From Pseudomonas sp. KU26590 (GTDB taxonomy: Bacteria; Pseudomonadota; Gammaproteobacteria; Pseudomonadales; Pseudomonadaceae), in contig NZ_CP110644.1 in the NCBI RefSeq assembly GCF_026153515.1, forward strand, positions 5,955,501 to 6,019,500: a DNA stretch of 64,000 nucleotides, read 5' to 3'. Position numbers and translations under genes: made by a program. Of this stretch, positions 10,524 through 18,853 are shown piece after piece. The notes under the pieces are model-generated. The model made no database searches. It was not told where the DNA came from and saw only the letters and a program-made list of their open reading frames with translations. Each line of letters opens with the position of its first letter. Within the stretch, counting starts at the first letter, position 1.

Positions 10524-10560
10524 ATCCGGCGCCGCCGTCAGACAGCGCCGATTACCGGAT
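10524..10560 (-). other. Stem-loop 2 in the livK-livH leader
   Basis: ATCCGG and CCGGAT close a stem that is extended inside by GGCGC pairing with GCGCC. It is the second of two hairpins between livK and livH and has no U-tract. It may limit 3' decay of the livK message or attenuate read-through. Confidence 0.55.
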
Positions 10561-10562
10561 CA

Positions 10563-10595
10563 GGTTGTGTCCCGGCTCTCCCCCGGGAAACAACC
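10563..10595 (-). other. Stem-loop 1 just after livK
   Basis: GGTTGT pairs with ACAACC and an inner CCCGG pairs with CCGGG, 20 bp after the livK stop. No U-run follows, so this looks like an RNA-stabilising or partial-termination structure. Such structures can make the binding protein more abundant than the membrane subunits. Confidence 0.6.
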
Positions 10596-10615
10596 AATCC
10601 GACTAAGCGCTTAAC

Positions 10616-11749
10616 TCACTTCTGCTTTTCGAGCTGGTGGTATTTGCCGTCCTTGTCCCACTGGTAAACCACGTAGTCAGAGACTTTCAGGTCGCCCTTG
10701 GTGTCCCAGGCTTTCTCGCCCATGACGGTTTTGACAGGGTGGGCTTTCAGGAACTTGGCAGCGTCTTCGCCTTTGTTCGACTTGGCGCCGTTGAAGCCAG
10801 CCGCCAGGGCCTGAACCGAAGCGTACGCGTAGAGGGTGTAGCCTTCAGGCTCGTAGCCGGATTTGCGGAACTGCTCAACCACAGCCTTGCTGTCTGGCAG
10901 CATGCGCGGGTCGGCGCCGAAGGTCATGTACACGCCGTCGACGTATTGCGCGCCGCCAGCGGTGGTGACCAGTTCGTCGGTGACGACGCCGTCGTCGGAC
11001 ATGAACTTGACGTCTTTCAGGCCTTGTTCACGCAGTTGGCGAACCAGTGGACCGGCTTCCGGGTGCAGGCCGCCGAAATAAACGACGTCAGCGCCAACGG
11101 AACGGATCTTGGTGACCAGGGCGCTGAAGTCTTTCTCGCCACGGGTCAGACCCTCTTCCAGCACTGGCTTGACGCCGCGCTTGGTCAGCTGCTTGGCGGT
11201 GGCGTCTGCCAGGCCTTTGCCGTAGGTGTCTTTGTCGTTGATGACGGCGATCTTCTTGCCCTTGAGCACGTCGACGATGTAGTCGCCGGCAACGATGCCT
11301 TGCTGATCGTCACGCCCGCACATGCGGAACATGGCGCTCAGGCCGCGCTCGGTGACGGTCGGGTTGGTGGAGCCAGGGGTGATCGCGATGATGCCGGCTT
11401 CGTCATAGACTTCCGACGCCGGGATGGTCGAGGAGGAGCAGAAGTGACCGACAACGCCGGCGACTTTGTCAGACGCGGCCTTGTTGGCAACGGCAACGGC
11501 CTGTTTCGGTTCGCACGCATCATCGTAGGCGGTCAGTGCGATTTTCTCCCCGTTCACCCCGCCCGCAGCGTTGATGGCGTCGGCAGCTGCTTGAGCACCC
11601 TTCATGTACTGCTCGCCGAATGAGGCGTTGGCACCGGTCATCGGGCCGGCAACGCCGATCTTGATGTCGGCCTGCGCAAATGAAGCCGCACCCATGGCAG
11701 TAGCCACGGCGAGTGCGAGAAAGCCTTTTCTGTAGAACGTCTGCGACAT
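10616..11749 (-). CDS. livK: Branched-chain amino acid-binding protein LivK/BraC
   Basis: Periplasmic receptor for Leu/Ile/Val (in pseudomonads often also Ala/Thr). The 377-residue precursor has a signal peptide ending ASFAQA, mature start DIKIGVAGPMTGANASFGEQ, and the type-I binding-protein segments VVGHFCSSSTIPASEVYDEAGI, ITPGSTNPTVTERG and DDQQGIVAGDYI. The RBS AGGAG lies 11 bp before the ATG. It heads the liv operon and is preceded by a near-perfect sigma-54 promoter and an upstream array of repeated motifs, implying nitrogen control. Confidence 0.96.
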   Translation of the reverse strand: MSQTFYRKGFLALAVATAMGAASFAQADIKIGVAGPMTGANASFGEQYMKGAQAAADAINAAGGVNGEKIALTAYDDACEPKQAVAVANKAASDKVAGVVGHFCSSSTIPASEVYDEAGIIAITPGSTNPTVTERGLSAMFRMCGRDDQQGIVAGDYIVDVLKGKKIAVINDKDTYGKGLADATAKQLTKRGVKPVLEEGLTRGEKDFSALVTKIRSVGADVVYFGGLHPEAGPLVRQLREQGLKDVKFMSDDGVVTDELVTTAGGAQYVDGVYMTFGADPRMLPDSKAVVEQFRKSGYEPEGYTLYAYASVQALAAGFNGAKSNKGEDAAKFLKAHPVKTVMGEKAWDTKGDLKVSDYVVYQWDKDGKYHQLEKQK

Positions 11750-11802
11750 GAGTTGGTGCTCCTGGGTTTTTTAATTAGCACTGCGACCACAGAGCTGCTG
11801 CG

Positions 11803-11818
11803 AGCAAGTGGCGTGCCA
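11803..11818 (-). promoter_or_regulatory. Sigma-54 promoter of livKHMGF
   Basis: On the minus strand TGGCACG-CCAC-TTGCT matches the -24/-12 consensus at every defined position, with GG-N10-GC. It ends 53 bp before the livK ATG, predicting a leader of about 45 nt. The string CCACTTGCTC is shared with the ureE promoter. Confidence 0.78.
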
Positions 11819-11891
11819 TCGGTTTTTTATTCTTGAGAAACTCGTCGTTTTGTCGCTATCCGACTGATTTCTGCCCTTTTTCACAGGGCGT

Positions 11892-11988
11892 GCAACCGTC
11901 TAAACCGCGCAAGGTGCAACCTCGCGACTTTAAAAGAGCAACCCTATTGGGGCAGGCGCGCAACCGCGCCATCCTCACCTGTACAACC
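11892..11988. promoter_or_regulatory. Phased GCAACC repeats upstream of livK
   Basis: GCAACC occurs at 11892, 11916, 11938 and 11960, and ACAACC at 11983. Spacings are 24, 22, 22 and 23 bp, close to two helical turns, and all have the same orientation. The last copy is half of a dyad ACAAC-CCT-GTTGT. The array lies 75-170 bp upstream of the sigma-54 -24 element, the usual place for enhancer-binding proteins. The binding protein is unknown. Confidence 0.5.
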
Positions 11989-12016
11989 CTGTTGTAACAG
12001 CCTGCGTCACCGAACT

Positions 12017-12031
12017 GCACACCGTCGGTGC
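12017..12031. promoter_or_regulatory. NtrC-like dyad upstream of livK
   Basis: GCAC-ACCGTCG-GTGC fits the NtrC core GCAC-N7-GTGC; the inner left C of the full consensus is replaced by A. It is about 200 bp upstream of the sigma-54 element. NtrC binding is inferred. Confidence 0.45.
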
Positions 12032-12105
12032 GAATCCGCTACGGGCCGCACCATTTGAGGGTAGTGGATGTAGGAAGAAGCGTTGTTCTGGAGAGAGAGT
12101 TCTTC

Positions 12106-13389
12106 TCAGATCACGATTCTGAGGCATTGGCCCGCATGGTATAGCGAAAAGCCAGCCTCGTACAAAGCACTGCGCATTCCTACGGCTGCCAGCGGCTGCA
12201 TCTGCGCAAAGGGGATGGGTAAAACACTGGCGTTGCCGCTGCACAGATAATCGGCAAATGCTTTGCCGACCACCGTCCCGGTGGTGTTGCCGCGTCCGTT
12301 GTAACCGGTGACAGCGACCAGTCCTGGTGCAGGCTCGAACATGCGCAGCAAGTGATCGGGCGTGAAATCGATGCAGCCTGTCCAGGTGCATTCCCACTCA
12401 ACCTGCTTGAGGTACGGGAAATAATGCTGCTGGACGCGATCGGCCCATGCCTTCAAGAACCAGCCGGGCTTCTGATTGCCATTGCCCAGGCTGCCCAGCA
12501 ACAGCCGGCCATCGGCATCGCGACGAATGCTGCTGAGCACTTGGCGCGTGTCCCAGGAGCCCTGCCCGCCCGGCAAAATCTGTTGCGCCGCGTGTTCGGT
12601 CAGTGGCGCCGAGGCCACTTGGTAGTAATAGCCGGGAAAGAAGTTGCGCCGAAGCGCCGTCCACTCGCCCTCGGTATAGGCGTTGGACGCGATAACCACT
12701 TGCTCGGCAAGCACCACGCCGTTTTCGGTGATCACGCACCAGCGCGAGCCTTGTCGCTCAAGGCGTTTGACCGGCGAGTGATCGAAACGCTGACCGCCCA
12801 ATTGCGTGACGGCCGCCGCCAGCCCGCTGGTGTAGGCCATCGGGTTGATGGTGCCTGCGCGGTGATCGAGTAATGCGCAAGTGATCTCGGTGGTGCCGGT
12901 TGCTTCCTGACAGGCTTTGCCGGTGAGCAACTCCACCGGCGCGCCGCGACGTTTCCATTGTTCCTCACGGCTGCGCAGGTCCAGTTCGCCCTTGGCGTTG
13001 TGCGCCATGTGCAGCGTGCCTTTGCGCGTGGCCTGGCAGTCGATGCCGTATTTTTCGATCAGGCTGAAGACCAGCGCCGGCGCATTGCCGAGCATGGTGT
13101 TGAGCTGGCTGCCGACTTTTTCGCCGAAGCCGGCTTCAATTTCGTCAGGCGGAATCCACAGGCCGGCGTTGACCAGTCCTACGTTCCGCCCGGACCCGCC
13201 CTGCCCGGTGCGATGGGCTTCGACGACGGCGACGGTCTTGCCTTGCTCAAGCAGATGAAGGGCCGCCGACAAACCCGTGATGCCTGCGCCGATGACGCAC
13301 ACATCGACAGTCACTTCCCCGCTTAACGCGGGCGCTTCCGGCCTTTGCGGCGTCAGCGTTTCCCACAGACATTCTTCGCGTAACGGCAT
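12106..13389 (-). CDS. amaA: L-pipecolate oxidase AmaA (FAD-dependent)
   Basis: A 427-residue flavoprotein of the DAO/glycine oxidase family. The FAD dinucleotide fold VIGAGITGLSAALHLLEQGK is near residue 30, with GGSGRNVGLVNAGLW and the C-terminal GYNGRGNTTGT flavin segment. In P. putida the orthologous neighbour pair AmaA/AmaB oxidises L-pipecolate to piperideine-6-carboxylate and then to 2-aminoadipate in D-lysine catabolism. The start MPLREECLWETL is chosen because AGG lies 10 bp upstream; the open frame continues further upstream only through a palindromic repeat. Substrate is inferred from the amaB and LysR neighbours. Confidence 0.85.
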   Translation of the reverse strand: MPLREECLWETLTPQRPEAPALSGEVTVDVCVIGAGITGLSAALHLLEQGKTVAVVEAHRTGQGGSGRNVGLVNAGLWIPPDEIEAGFGEKVGSQLNTMLGNAPALVFSLIEKYGIDCQATRKGTLHMAHNAKGELDLRSREEQWKRRGAPVELLTGKACQEATGTTEITCALLDHRAGTINPMAYTSGLAAAVTQLGGQRFDHSPVKRLERQGSRWCVITENGVVLAEQVVIASNAYTEGEWTALRRNFFPGYYYQVASAPLTEHAAQQILPGGQGSWDTRQVLSSIRRDADGRLLLGSLGNGNQKPGWFLKAWADRVQQHYFPYLKQVEWECTWTGCIDFTPDHLLRMFEPAPGLVAVTGYNGRGNTTGTVVGKAFADYLCSGNASVLPIPFAQMQPLAAVGMRSALYEAGFSLYHAGQCLRIVI

Positions 13390-13422
13390 CGCAAAACCTC
13401 GGAGAGAGACAGCCAGACCATT

Positions 13423-13530
13423 GATCGTTCCCACGCTCCGCGTGGTAATGCAGCTAGCGACGCTCCGCGTCACCAAGAACGGGCGCAGAGCGCCTATCGA
13501 TGCGTGCCCACGCAGAGCGTGGGCACGATC
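13423..13530. repeat. ~110 bp palindromic repeat, copy 2
   Basis: Ends GATCGTTCCCACGCTCCGCG and CCACGCAGAGCGTGGG-CACGATC form inverted arms, with the internal GACGCTCCGCGTC dyad conserved relative to the copy at 4954-5065. It lies between amaB and amaA, so it is transcribed in their message unless amaA has its own promoter. Confidence 0.85.
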
Positions 13531-13558
13531 ATTTAACTCACTGCCGCTGCGCGCCAGA

Positions 13559-13582
13559 TCGCGGGACAAGCCACGCTCCTAC
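13559..13582 (-). repeat. Degenerate single type-1 REP
   Basis: TCGCGGGACAAGCCACGCTC followed by CTAC resembles the reverse-complement type-1 REP with several changes. It lies 9 bp beyond the amaB stop and next to palindromic repeat copy 2. Confidence 0.6.
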
Positions 13583-13590
13583 GCAAAGCA

Positions 13591-15081
13591 TCAATCAAAC
13601 GTAATGCCCTGCGCCAGCGGCAGTTCGCGGGAGTAGTTCACCGTGGCGGTCTGGCGACGCATGTAGCCTTTCCACGAGTCCGAACCGGATTCGCGACCAC
13701 CGCCAGTTTCTTTCTCGCCACCGAACGCGCCACCAATCTCTGCACCACTCGGGCCAATGTTGACGTTGGCAATGCCGCAATCGCTGCCCAGTGCCGAAAT
13801 AAATTGCTCGGCTTCGCGCACGTCGGTGGTGAAGATGCAGGACGACAAACCTTGGGGCACGTCGTTGTTCAGGCGCACCGCCTCGCTGAATTCCTCGTAC
13901 GCGACCACGTACAGAATCGGCGCGAAGGTTTCGCTGCGTACGACATCGCTCTGTTCCGGCATCTCGACGATGGCCGGCGAGACGTAGTAAGCGTTGGGAA
14001 ATTTATCTTCCAACTGACGCTTGCCGCCAAACACCTTGCCGCCTTCGCTCAACGCCTGCTCCAGCGCTTCCTGCATGTTTTCATAGCTTTGCTTGTCGAT
14101 CAGCGGACCGACCAGATTGCCTTCCAGCGGATGCCCGATGCGCACTTTGGCGTACGCCGCTTTCAGGCGCTCGACGAACTCGGCCTTCACCGACGAATGC
14201 GCAATCAAACGGCGCAGGGTAGTGCAACGTTGGCCGGCCGTACCGACGGCACTGAACAGCACCGCGCGCACGGCCAGATCCAGATCGGCACTCGGCGTCA
14301 GAATCATCGCGTTGTTGCCGCCCAGTTCCAGAATGCTGCGGGCGAAACGTGCAGCGAGTTTCGGCGCCACTTCGCGGCCCATGCGCGTGCTGCCGGTGGC
14401 GCTGATCAATGCGACACGGGCGTCATCGACCAATGCCTCACCGGCTTCGCGGCCGCCGACGATGCATTGGGTGAGGTACTGAGGAGCGTCCGAGAATTCA
14501 GCCGCTACTTTGTCGAACAGCGCCTGGCAGGCCAGCGCCGTCAGCGGGGTCTTTTCCGACGGTTTCCAGATCACCGAGTTGCCGCAAACCAGCGCCAGGG
14601 CGGTGTTCCACGACCAGACGGCGACAGGGAAGTTGAATGCGCTGATGACGCCGACGACGCCCAGCGGGTGCCAGGTTTCACGCATGTGGTGGCCCGGGCG
14701 CTCGGAAGCGATGGTCAGGCCGTACATCTGCCGCGACAGGCCGACGGCGAAGTCGCAGATGTCGATCATTTCCTGCACTTCACCCAGCCCCTCCTGAGTG
14801 ATCTTGCCGGCTTCCCACGACACCAGTTCGCCCAGGTCGGTCTTGTGCTTGCGCAGCGCTTCGCCAAACAGACGAATCAGCTCGCCGCGACGAGGCGCAG
14901 GCACTTTGCGCCACGCTTCGAAGGCGTGGTCGGCGCGGGTAATGCGCTGCTCGACTTCGGCGGCGCTTTCCCAGCTCACCGACGCAACCTGGCTGCCATC
15001 GATCGGCGTGTGAACAGGCTTGTCGCCCTGTTGATAAAGCGCGGCATCGACACCGAGTCGGGTAAGCAGGTCGTTGAGCAT
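13591..15081 (-). CDS. amaB: Piperideine-6-carboxylate / aminoadipate semialdehyde dehydrogenase AmaB
   Basis: A 496-residue NAD(P)-dependent aldehyde dehydrogenase of the ALDH7 (antiquitin-like) type. It shows SAFNFPVAVWSWN, NSVIWKPSEKTPLTA, TGSTRMGREV, the catalytic-base ELGGNNAMI and the catalytic-Cys GTAGQRCTTLRR. It oxidises 2-aminoadipate semialdehyde to 2-aminoadipate in the pipecolate route from D-lysine. The start MLNDLLTRLG is chosen because AGGAG lies 7 bp upstream and the length matches P. putida AmaB as I recall it. The divergent LysR gene probably controls it. Confidence 0.9.
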   Translation of the reverse strand: MLNDLLTRLGVDAALYQQGDKPVHTPIDGSQVASVSWESAAEVEQRITRADHAFEAWRKVPAPRRGELIRLFGEALRKHKTDLGELVSWEAGKITQEGLGEVQEMIDICDFAVGLSRQMYGLTIASERPGHHMRETWHPLGVVGVISAFNFPVAVWSWNTALALVCGNSVIWKPSEKTPLTALACQALFDKVAAEFSDAPQYLTQCIVGGREAGEALVDDARVALISATGSTRMGREVAPKLAARFARSILELGGNNAMILTPSADLDLAVRAVLFSAVGTAGQRCTTLRRLIAHSSVKAEFVERLKAAYAKVRIGHPLEGNLVGPLIDKQSYENMQEALEQALSEGGKVFGGKRQLEDKFPNAYYVSPAIVEMPEQSDVVRSETFAPILYVVAYEEFSEAVRLNNDVPQGLSSCIFTTDVREAEQFISALGSDCGIANVNIGPSGAEIGGAFGGEKETGGGRESGSDSWKGYMRRQTATVNYSRELPLAQGITFD

Positions 15082-15121
15082 GGTTTCTCCTGAAACTGAT
15101 CGTAAGCGCAAAAGCGGAATG

Positions 15122-15132
15122 CCAAATATTGG
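15122..15132. promoter_or_regulatory. Inverted repeat in the amaB-LysR spacer
   Basis: CCAA-ATA-TTGG lies in the 156 bp region between the divergent amaB and LysR genes, the usual site for a LysR-type operator. The dyad is short, so the role is tentative. Confidence 0.35.
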
Positions 15133-15237
15133 TTATTTCGTCAGCCTCTAGTAATAGCTGGCCGGCGACACTGCAACAAACGACGATTAAGCGAGATATC
15201 ATTCCGTTTTTTCATGCTGACGCTGAACGAGCCGAAT

Positions 15238-16143
15238 ATGCTGAGCAAACGCCATCTCCCGTCGGTCACCGCGCTGCAATGTTTTGAAGCGGTGACCCGT
15301 CACCTGAGTTTCACCCGTGCGGCCGAGGAGCTGAACCTCACCCAGAGCGCCGTCAGCAAGCAGGTCGCCCAGTTGGAAGAATTGGTGCAGCACCTGTTGT
15401 TCCGCAGGGTTCGTCGGCGCCTGCAACTGACGCCAGCGGGCGCGCTGTACTTGGGCGAGGTGCGCAAAGTGCTCTCGCAGATGGAGATGTCGACGCACTT
15501 CCTGCGTTCCTACGGCGGCGAAACCGAAGTCCTGCGCGTGTCGACGCCCTCGACCTTCGGCGCCCGCTGGCTGGTGCCGCGACTCAAGGGCTGGCGCTTG
15601 CGCCATCCGCATATTCATCTGGATTTGGTCAACGAGCAGGAAAGCGATGACCTGGCCCAGAGCCGCTGCGACCTGTCATTCTATTTCGGCGGTGGTGCCC
15701 GGCCTGGTGCCGAGAGCGTGAAGCTGTTCAGTGAAGAGCTGATTCCTGTCTGCGCCCCCGGCAGCCTGCCCGACGAACCCTTCACCGATCCTACGCAGCT
15801 GACCGATCTGGTCCTGCTGCAAAACGCGCATCGGCCCCAGGCCTGGCATGACTGGTTCGACAGTCAGGGTTACCAGACCGAGCACAGCTATCACGGCCCG
15901 CGCTTCGAAACGATCTATATGTGCATCCGCGCGGCGCAAGTGGGCTGCGGCGTCGCGCTGCTGCCCCGGTTTCTGGTTGAGGAAGAGCTGGCGGACGGCA
16001 AGCTCATCATCCCCTGGCAACACGCCCTCCCCAGCCAGGATGCGTATTACCTGGCATACCCCGAGCACGCGGCCGAAGTGCCGAAGATTCGCGTGTTTGT
16101 GGAATGGATGCTCGAGCAGCTCAACGAGCCAACGCCTCAGTGA
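15238..16143 (+). CDS. LysR-family regulator (GcvA-like), probable amaAB regulator
   Basis: A 301-residue LysR-type activator. The winged helix includes LSFTRAAEELNLTQSAVSKQVAQLEE near residues 25-55, followed by a GcvA-like effector domain (RVSTPSTFGARWLVPRLKGW; GCGVALLPRFLVEEEL). The start MLSKRHLPSVTALQCFEA aligns with GcvA-type proteins; an ATG 24 bp upstream is an alternative. Neither has a strong RBS. It is divergent from amaB, as LysR regulators are from their targets, so it probably senses pipecolate or a lysine catabolite; that is inference. Confidence 0.85.
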   Translation: MLSKRHLPSVTALQCFEAVTRHLSFTRAAEELNLTQSAVSKQVAQLEELVQHLLFRRVRRRLQLTPAGALYLGEVRKVLSQMEMSTHFLRSYGGETEVLRVSTPSTFGARWLVPRLKGWRLRHPHIHLDLVNEQESDDLAQSRCDLSFYFGGGARPGAESVKLFSEELIPVCAPGSLPDEPFTDPTQLTDLVLLQNAHRPQAWHDWFDSQGYQTEHSYHGPRFETIYMCIRAAQVGCGVALLPRFLVEEELADGKLIIPWQHALPSQDAYYLAYPEHAAEVPKIRVFVEWMLEQLNEPTPQ

Positions 16144-16146
16144 CAG

Positions 16147-16239
16147 CTTCCCGGCTAAAGCCGGTCCCACAGTTAGCGTTTCCACCAGCCCCACTGGATG
16201 CACGCAAGGCTTTTAGTGGGACCGGCTTCAGCCGGGAAG
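16147..16239. repeat. Type-3 REP inverted pair
   Basis: CTTCCCGGCTAAAGCCGGTC then CCAC at the left is mirrored by GTGGGACCGGCTTCAGCCGG then GAAG at the right. This family differs in sequence from type 1 and type 2 REPs. It follows the LysR stop by 3 bp and may end that transcript. Confidence 0.85.
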
Positions 16240-16284
16240 AGGCCCGTTTGCTCACCATCAAATCTGGGGTGTGACGACTGACGC

Positions 16285-16308
16285 CTTCCCGGCTAAAGCC
16301 AGTCCCAC
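16285..16308 (+). repeat. Single type-3 REP unit
   Basis: CTTCCCGGCTAAAGCCAGTC then CCAC is an extra forward unit about 45 bp after the type-3 pair. Confidence 0.8.
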
Positions 16309-16473
16309 GATCGCTGAAACATTTCTGCCCCTCTTCCACGACGACTGGCATTATGTCGGCCATCGTCAATAACAAACCGGACGTACCGCCCCAGCGCTAC
16401 CGCAAGGTTGTATGCGACACCCAATTGAATCCCGGGCCGCACCTTGGCGGCCGCTGCTGGCTGGAGCGACACA

Positions 16474-17673
16474 ATGAGTGAGAGCGCTTTCGCGGACCGC
16501 ATCGTGCAGAACCTGCTCGATACCGACCTCTATAAGCTGAGCATGATGCAGGCTGTGCTTCACAACTACCCCAACGTCGAAGTGGAGTGGGAGTTTCGCT
16601 GCCGCAACGGTGAAGACCTCAGGCCGTATCTGGCCGAGATCCGCCATCAGATCGAGCAGCTCTGCGACCTGTCGCTGAGCGTCGAGGAGACCGGTTTCCT
16701 CGAACGCATCAACTTTATGAAGCCCGACTTCCTGCGTTTTCTCGGGCTGTTCCGCTTCAATCTGCGCTATGTCCAGACCACCATCGAAAACGACGAGCTG
16801 TGCATCCGCCTGTCCGGCCCCTGGCTGCACGTTATCCTCTTCGAAGTGCCCGTCCTGGCCATCGTCAGCGAAGTGCGCAACCGACACAGCAACCCGGAAA
16901 CCTTGCTCACCCAGGCCCGCGATCAGCTGTACCGCAAGTTCGACTGGCTGACCGCAACCGCCACCGCCGATGAACTGGCGGAACTGAAAGTCGCCGACTT
17001 CGGCACGCGCCGGCGGTTCTCCTTTGCGGTGCAGGAAGATGTCGTTTCAGTGCTGAAAAAGGATTTCCCCGGTCAGTTCGTCGGCACCAGCAACGTGCAT
17101 CTGGCGCGCAAGTTCGACCTCAAACCCCTCGGCACCATGGCCCACGAATGGATCATGGCCCATCAGCAACTCGGCCCGCGTCTGATCGACAGCCAGATTG
17201 CAGCGCTCGACTGCTGGGTGCGCGAGTACCGCGGCCTGCTGGGTATTGCGCTGACGGACTGCATCACCACCAATGCCTTCCTCGGCGACTTCGACCTGTT
17301 CTTCGCCAAGCTCTTCGACGGCCTGCGCCACGACTCGGGCGATCCTGTGCAGTGGGCCGAAAAATGCATTCGGCACTATCAGAAGCTCGGTATCGAGCCG
17401 ATGAGCAAAACGCTGGTGTTCTCCGACGGGTTGAATCTGCCCAAGGCGCTGGAAATATTCCGCGCGCTGCGGGGTCGCATCAATGTCAGTTTCGGGATCG
17501 GCACCAACCTGACCGCTGACATCCCGGGGATCAAGCCGATGAACATTGTGCTGAAAATGACCGCCTGCGCCGGCCAGCCCGTGGCCAAGATTTCCGACGA
17601 GCCCGGCAAAACCCAGTGCAAGGACCCGGAGTTCGTGTCCTACCTGCGCCACGTATTCAAGGTGCCAGCCTGA
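16474..17673 (+). CDS. pncB: Nicotinate phosphoribosyltransferase
   Basis: Catalyses the first committed step of NAD salvage, nicotinate + PRPP to nicotinate mononucleotide, with ATP hydrolysis. The 399-residue product has the family segments [20 protein letters not shown] at the N-terminus, [33 protein letters not shown], and the phosphate-binding FGIGTNLT. The start [11 protein letters not shown] is chosen for its GGAG upstream and normal length. nadE follows 60 bp downstream on the same strand, so the two probably form a small NAD operon. Confidence 0.95.
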   Translation: MSESAFADRIVQNLLDTDLYKLSMMQAVLHNYPNVEVEWEFRCRNGEDLRPYLAEIRHQIEQLCDLSLSVEETGFLERINFMKPDFLRFLGLFRFNLRYVQTTIENDELCIRLSGPWLHVILFEVPVLAIVSEVRNRHSNPETLLTQARDQLYRKFDWLTATATADELAELKVADFGTRRRFSFAVQEDVVSVLKKDFPGQFVGTSNVHLARKFDLKPLGTMAHEWIMAHQQLGPRLIDSQIAALDCWVREYRGLLGIALTDCITTNAFLGDFDLFFAKLFDGLRHDSGDPVQWAEKCIRHYQKLGIEPMSKTLVFSDGLNLPKALEIFRALRGRINVSFGIGTNLTADIPGIKPMNIVLKMTACAGQPVAKISDEPGKTQCKDPEFVSYLRHVFKVPA

Positions 17674-17733
17674 GTCGAGCACCGACCGACGCCCTTTTTT
17701 CATGCCATTCCTTTTTTGCTCAAGGAGTCAATC

Positions 17734-18561
17734 ATGCAAGACGTACAGCGCGAGATCGCCCGGCAGCTCAACGTCCAGCCGCCTTTCGCCAATGACGAAG
17801 CGCTGCAGGCGGAAGTCAGCCGCCGCGTGCAATTCATCAAGGACTGCCTGCACAACGCCCGTCTGAAGGTATTGGTGCTGGGCATCAGTGGTGGCGTTGA
17901 TTCGCTGACAGCGGGTTTGATGGCCCAACGCGCCATTCGCGAGCTGCGTGAAAGCACCGGCGACCATGCCTACACGTTCGTCGCCGTGCGCCTGCCGTAC
18001 CACATCCAGCACGACGAACACGAAGCCACGGCATCGGTGGATTTCATCAACCCGGACGAGCGTCACACGGTGGACATCGCACCCTCAGTGAAAGCGCTGG
18101 TTGATCAGATAAAGGCGTTCGAGGGCCAGCCGGCCAGTACCGTGGATTTCGTCAAAGGCAACATCAAGGCCCGGGCGCGGATGGTTGCCCAGTACGCCAT
18201 TGCTGGCGTGAAAGGCGGGCTGGTCATCGGCACCGACCATGCGGCTGAAGCGGTCATGGGCTTCTACACCAAGTTTGGCGACGGCGCCTGCGACTTGGCG
18301 CCGTTGAGCGGTCTGGTGAAGAACCAGGTCCGCGCGATCGCCCGCAGCTTCGGCGCGCCGCAAAACCTCGTCGAAAAAGTCCCCACCGCCGACCTCGAAG
18401 AACTGGTCCCCGGCAAACCGGACGAAGCGGCACACGGCATCAGCTACGCAGAGATCGATGCCTTCCTGCACGGCGAGCCGGTCAAACAGGAAACCGCCGA
18501 GATCATTGTCAGCACTTACCGCAAGACCCAACACAAACGGGATCTGCCGTACGCGCCGTAA
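17734..18561 (+). CDS. nadE: NH3-dependent NAD synthetase
   Basis: Converts deamido-NAD to NAD using ATP and ammonia. The 275-residue product has the pyrophosphatase loop [32 protein letters not shown] and [16 protein letters not shown], and lacks the glutaminase domain, so it is the ammonia-using form. The start [12 protein letters not shown] follows AAGGAGT by 6 bp. It is downstream of pncB, an arrangement shared with P. aeruginosa, where azurin is also close by. Confidence 0.96.
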   Translation: MQDVQREIARQLNVQPPFANDEALQAEVSRRVQFIKDCLHNARLKVLVLGISGGVDSLTAGLMAQRAIRELRESTGDHAYTFVAVRLPYHIQHDEHEATASVDFINPDERHTVDIAPSVKALVDQIKAFEGQPASTVDFVKGNIKARARMVAQYAIAGVKGGLVIGTDHAAEAVMGFYTKFGDGACDLAPLSGLVKNQVRAIARSFGAPQNLVEKVPTADLEELVPGKPDEAAHGISYAEIDAFLHGEPVKQETAEIIVSTYRKTQHKRDLPYAP

Positions 18562-18626
18562 TCCTTCCGGGAACGGAAGCGCGCCTTTGGGCTGTGAATC
18601 CAGTCGCTTAAGCGCATGCAAATCCT

Positions 18627-18713
18627 GTAGGAGCGCGCTTGCCCGCGAAAGCGTTTTGTCAGTCGCCATGTGCATAACTGACCCAACTCACTCGCGGGCA
18701 AGCGCGCTCCTAC
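18627..18713. repeat. Type-1 REPIN
   Basis: Forward GTAGGAGCGCGCTTGCCCGC and its reverse complement flank about 40 bp; the hairpin begins 65 bp after the nadE stop. Arms are near-identical to the copy at 3459. Confidence 0.9.
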
Positions 18714-18853
18714 AGTGATTCACGCGATCCGCAGCGCAGTTCGAACGGCGCTGCATTCAAAAAAGGAATGAACCCGTTATTTCTTTTCGCTTGATGGCGC
18801 TCGCCATCACGGCTTACATAGCGCTCTGACTTTCCCGCCCAGAGCCGCTATCC

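Larger units (their letters stand above)
11750..12105. other. livK control region
   Basis: This 356 bp gap has no supported gene. Reading towards livK it contains an NtrC-like dyad, five GCAACC-type repeats, a sigma-54 promoter and the livK RBS. The amaA 3' end lies at the other edge without an obvious strong terminator. Confidence 0.75.
16144..16473. other. Intergenic region before pncB
   Basis: The first half is occupied by type-3 REP elements. The remaining ~160 bp before the pncB RBS shows no open frame of note and no promoter that I can name with confidence. Confidence 0.6.

Noticed and set aside
13390..13569. N-terminal extension of AmaA
   Set aside because: The open frame upstream of the chosen ATG runs through the palindromic repeat and lacks homology; the RBS supports the shorter start.
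15098..15124. Sigma-54 element upstream of amaB
   Set aside because: TGGC and TTGC blocks occur but GG and GC are 12 rather than 10 bases apart, which sigma-54 does not tolerate.
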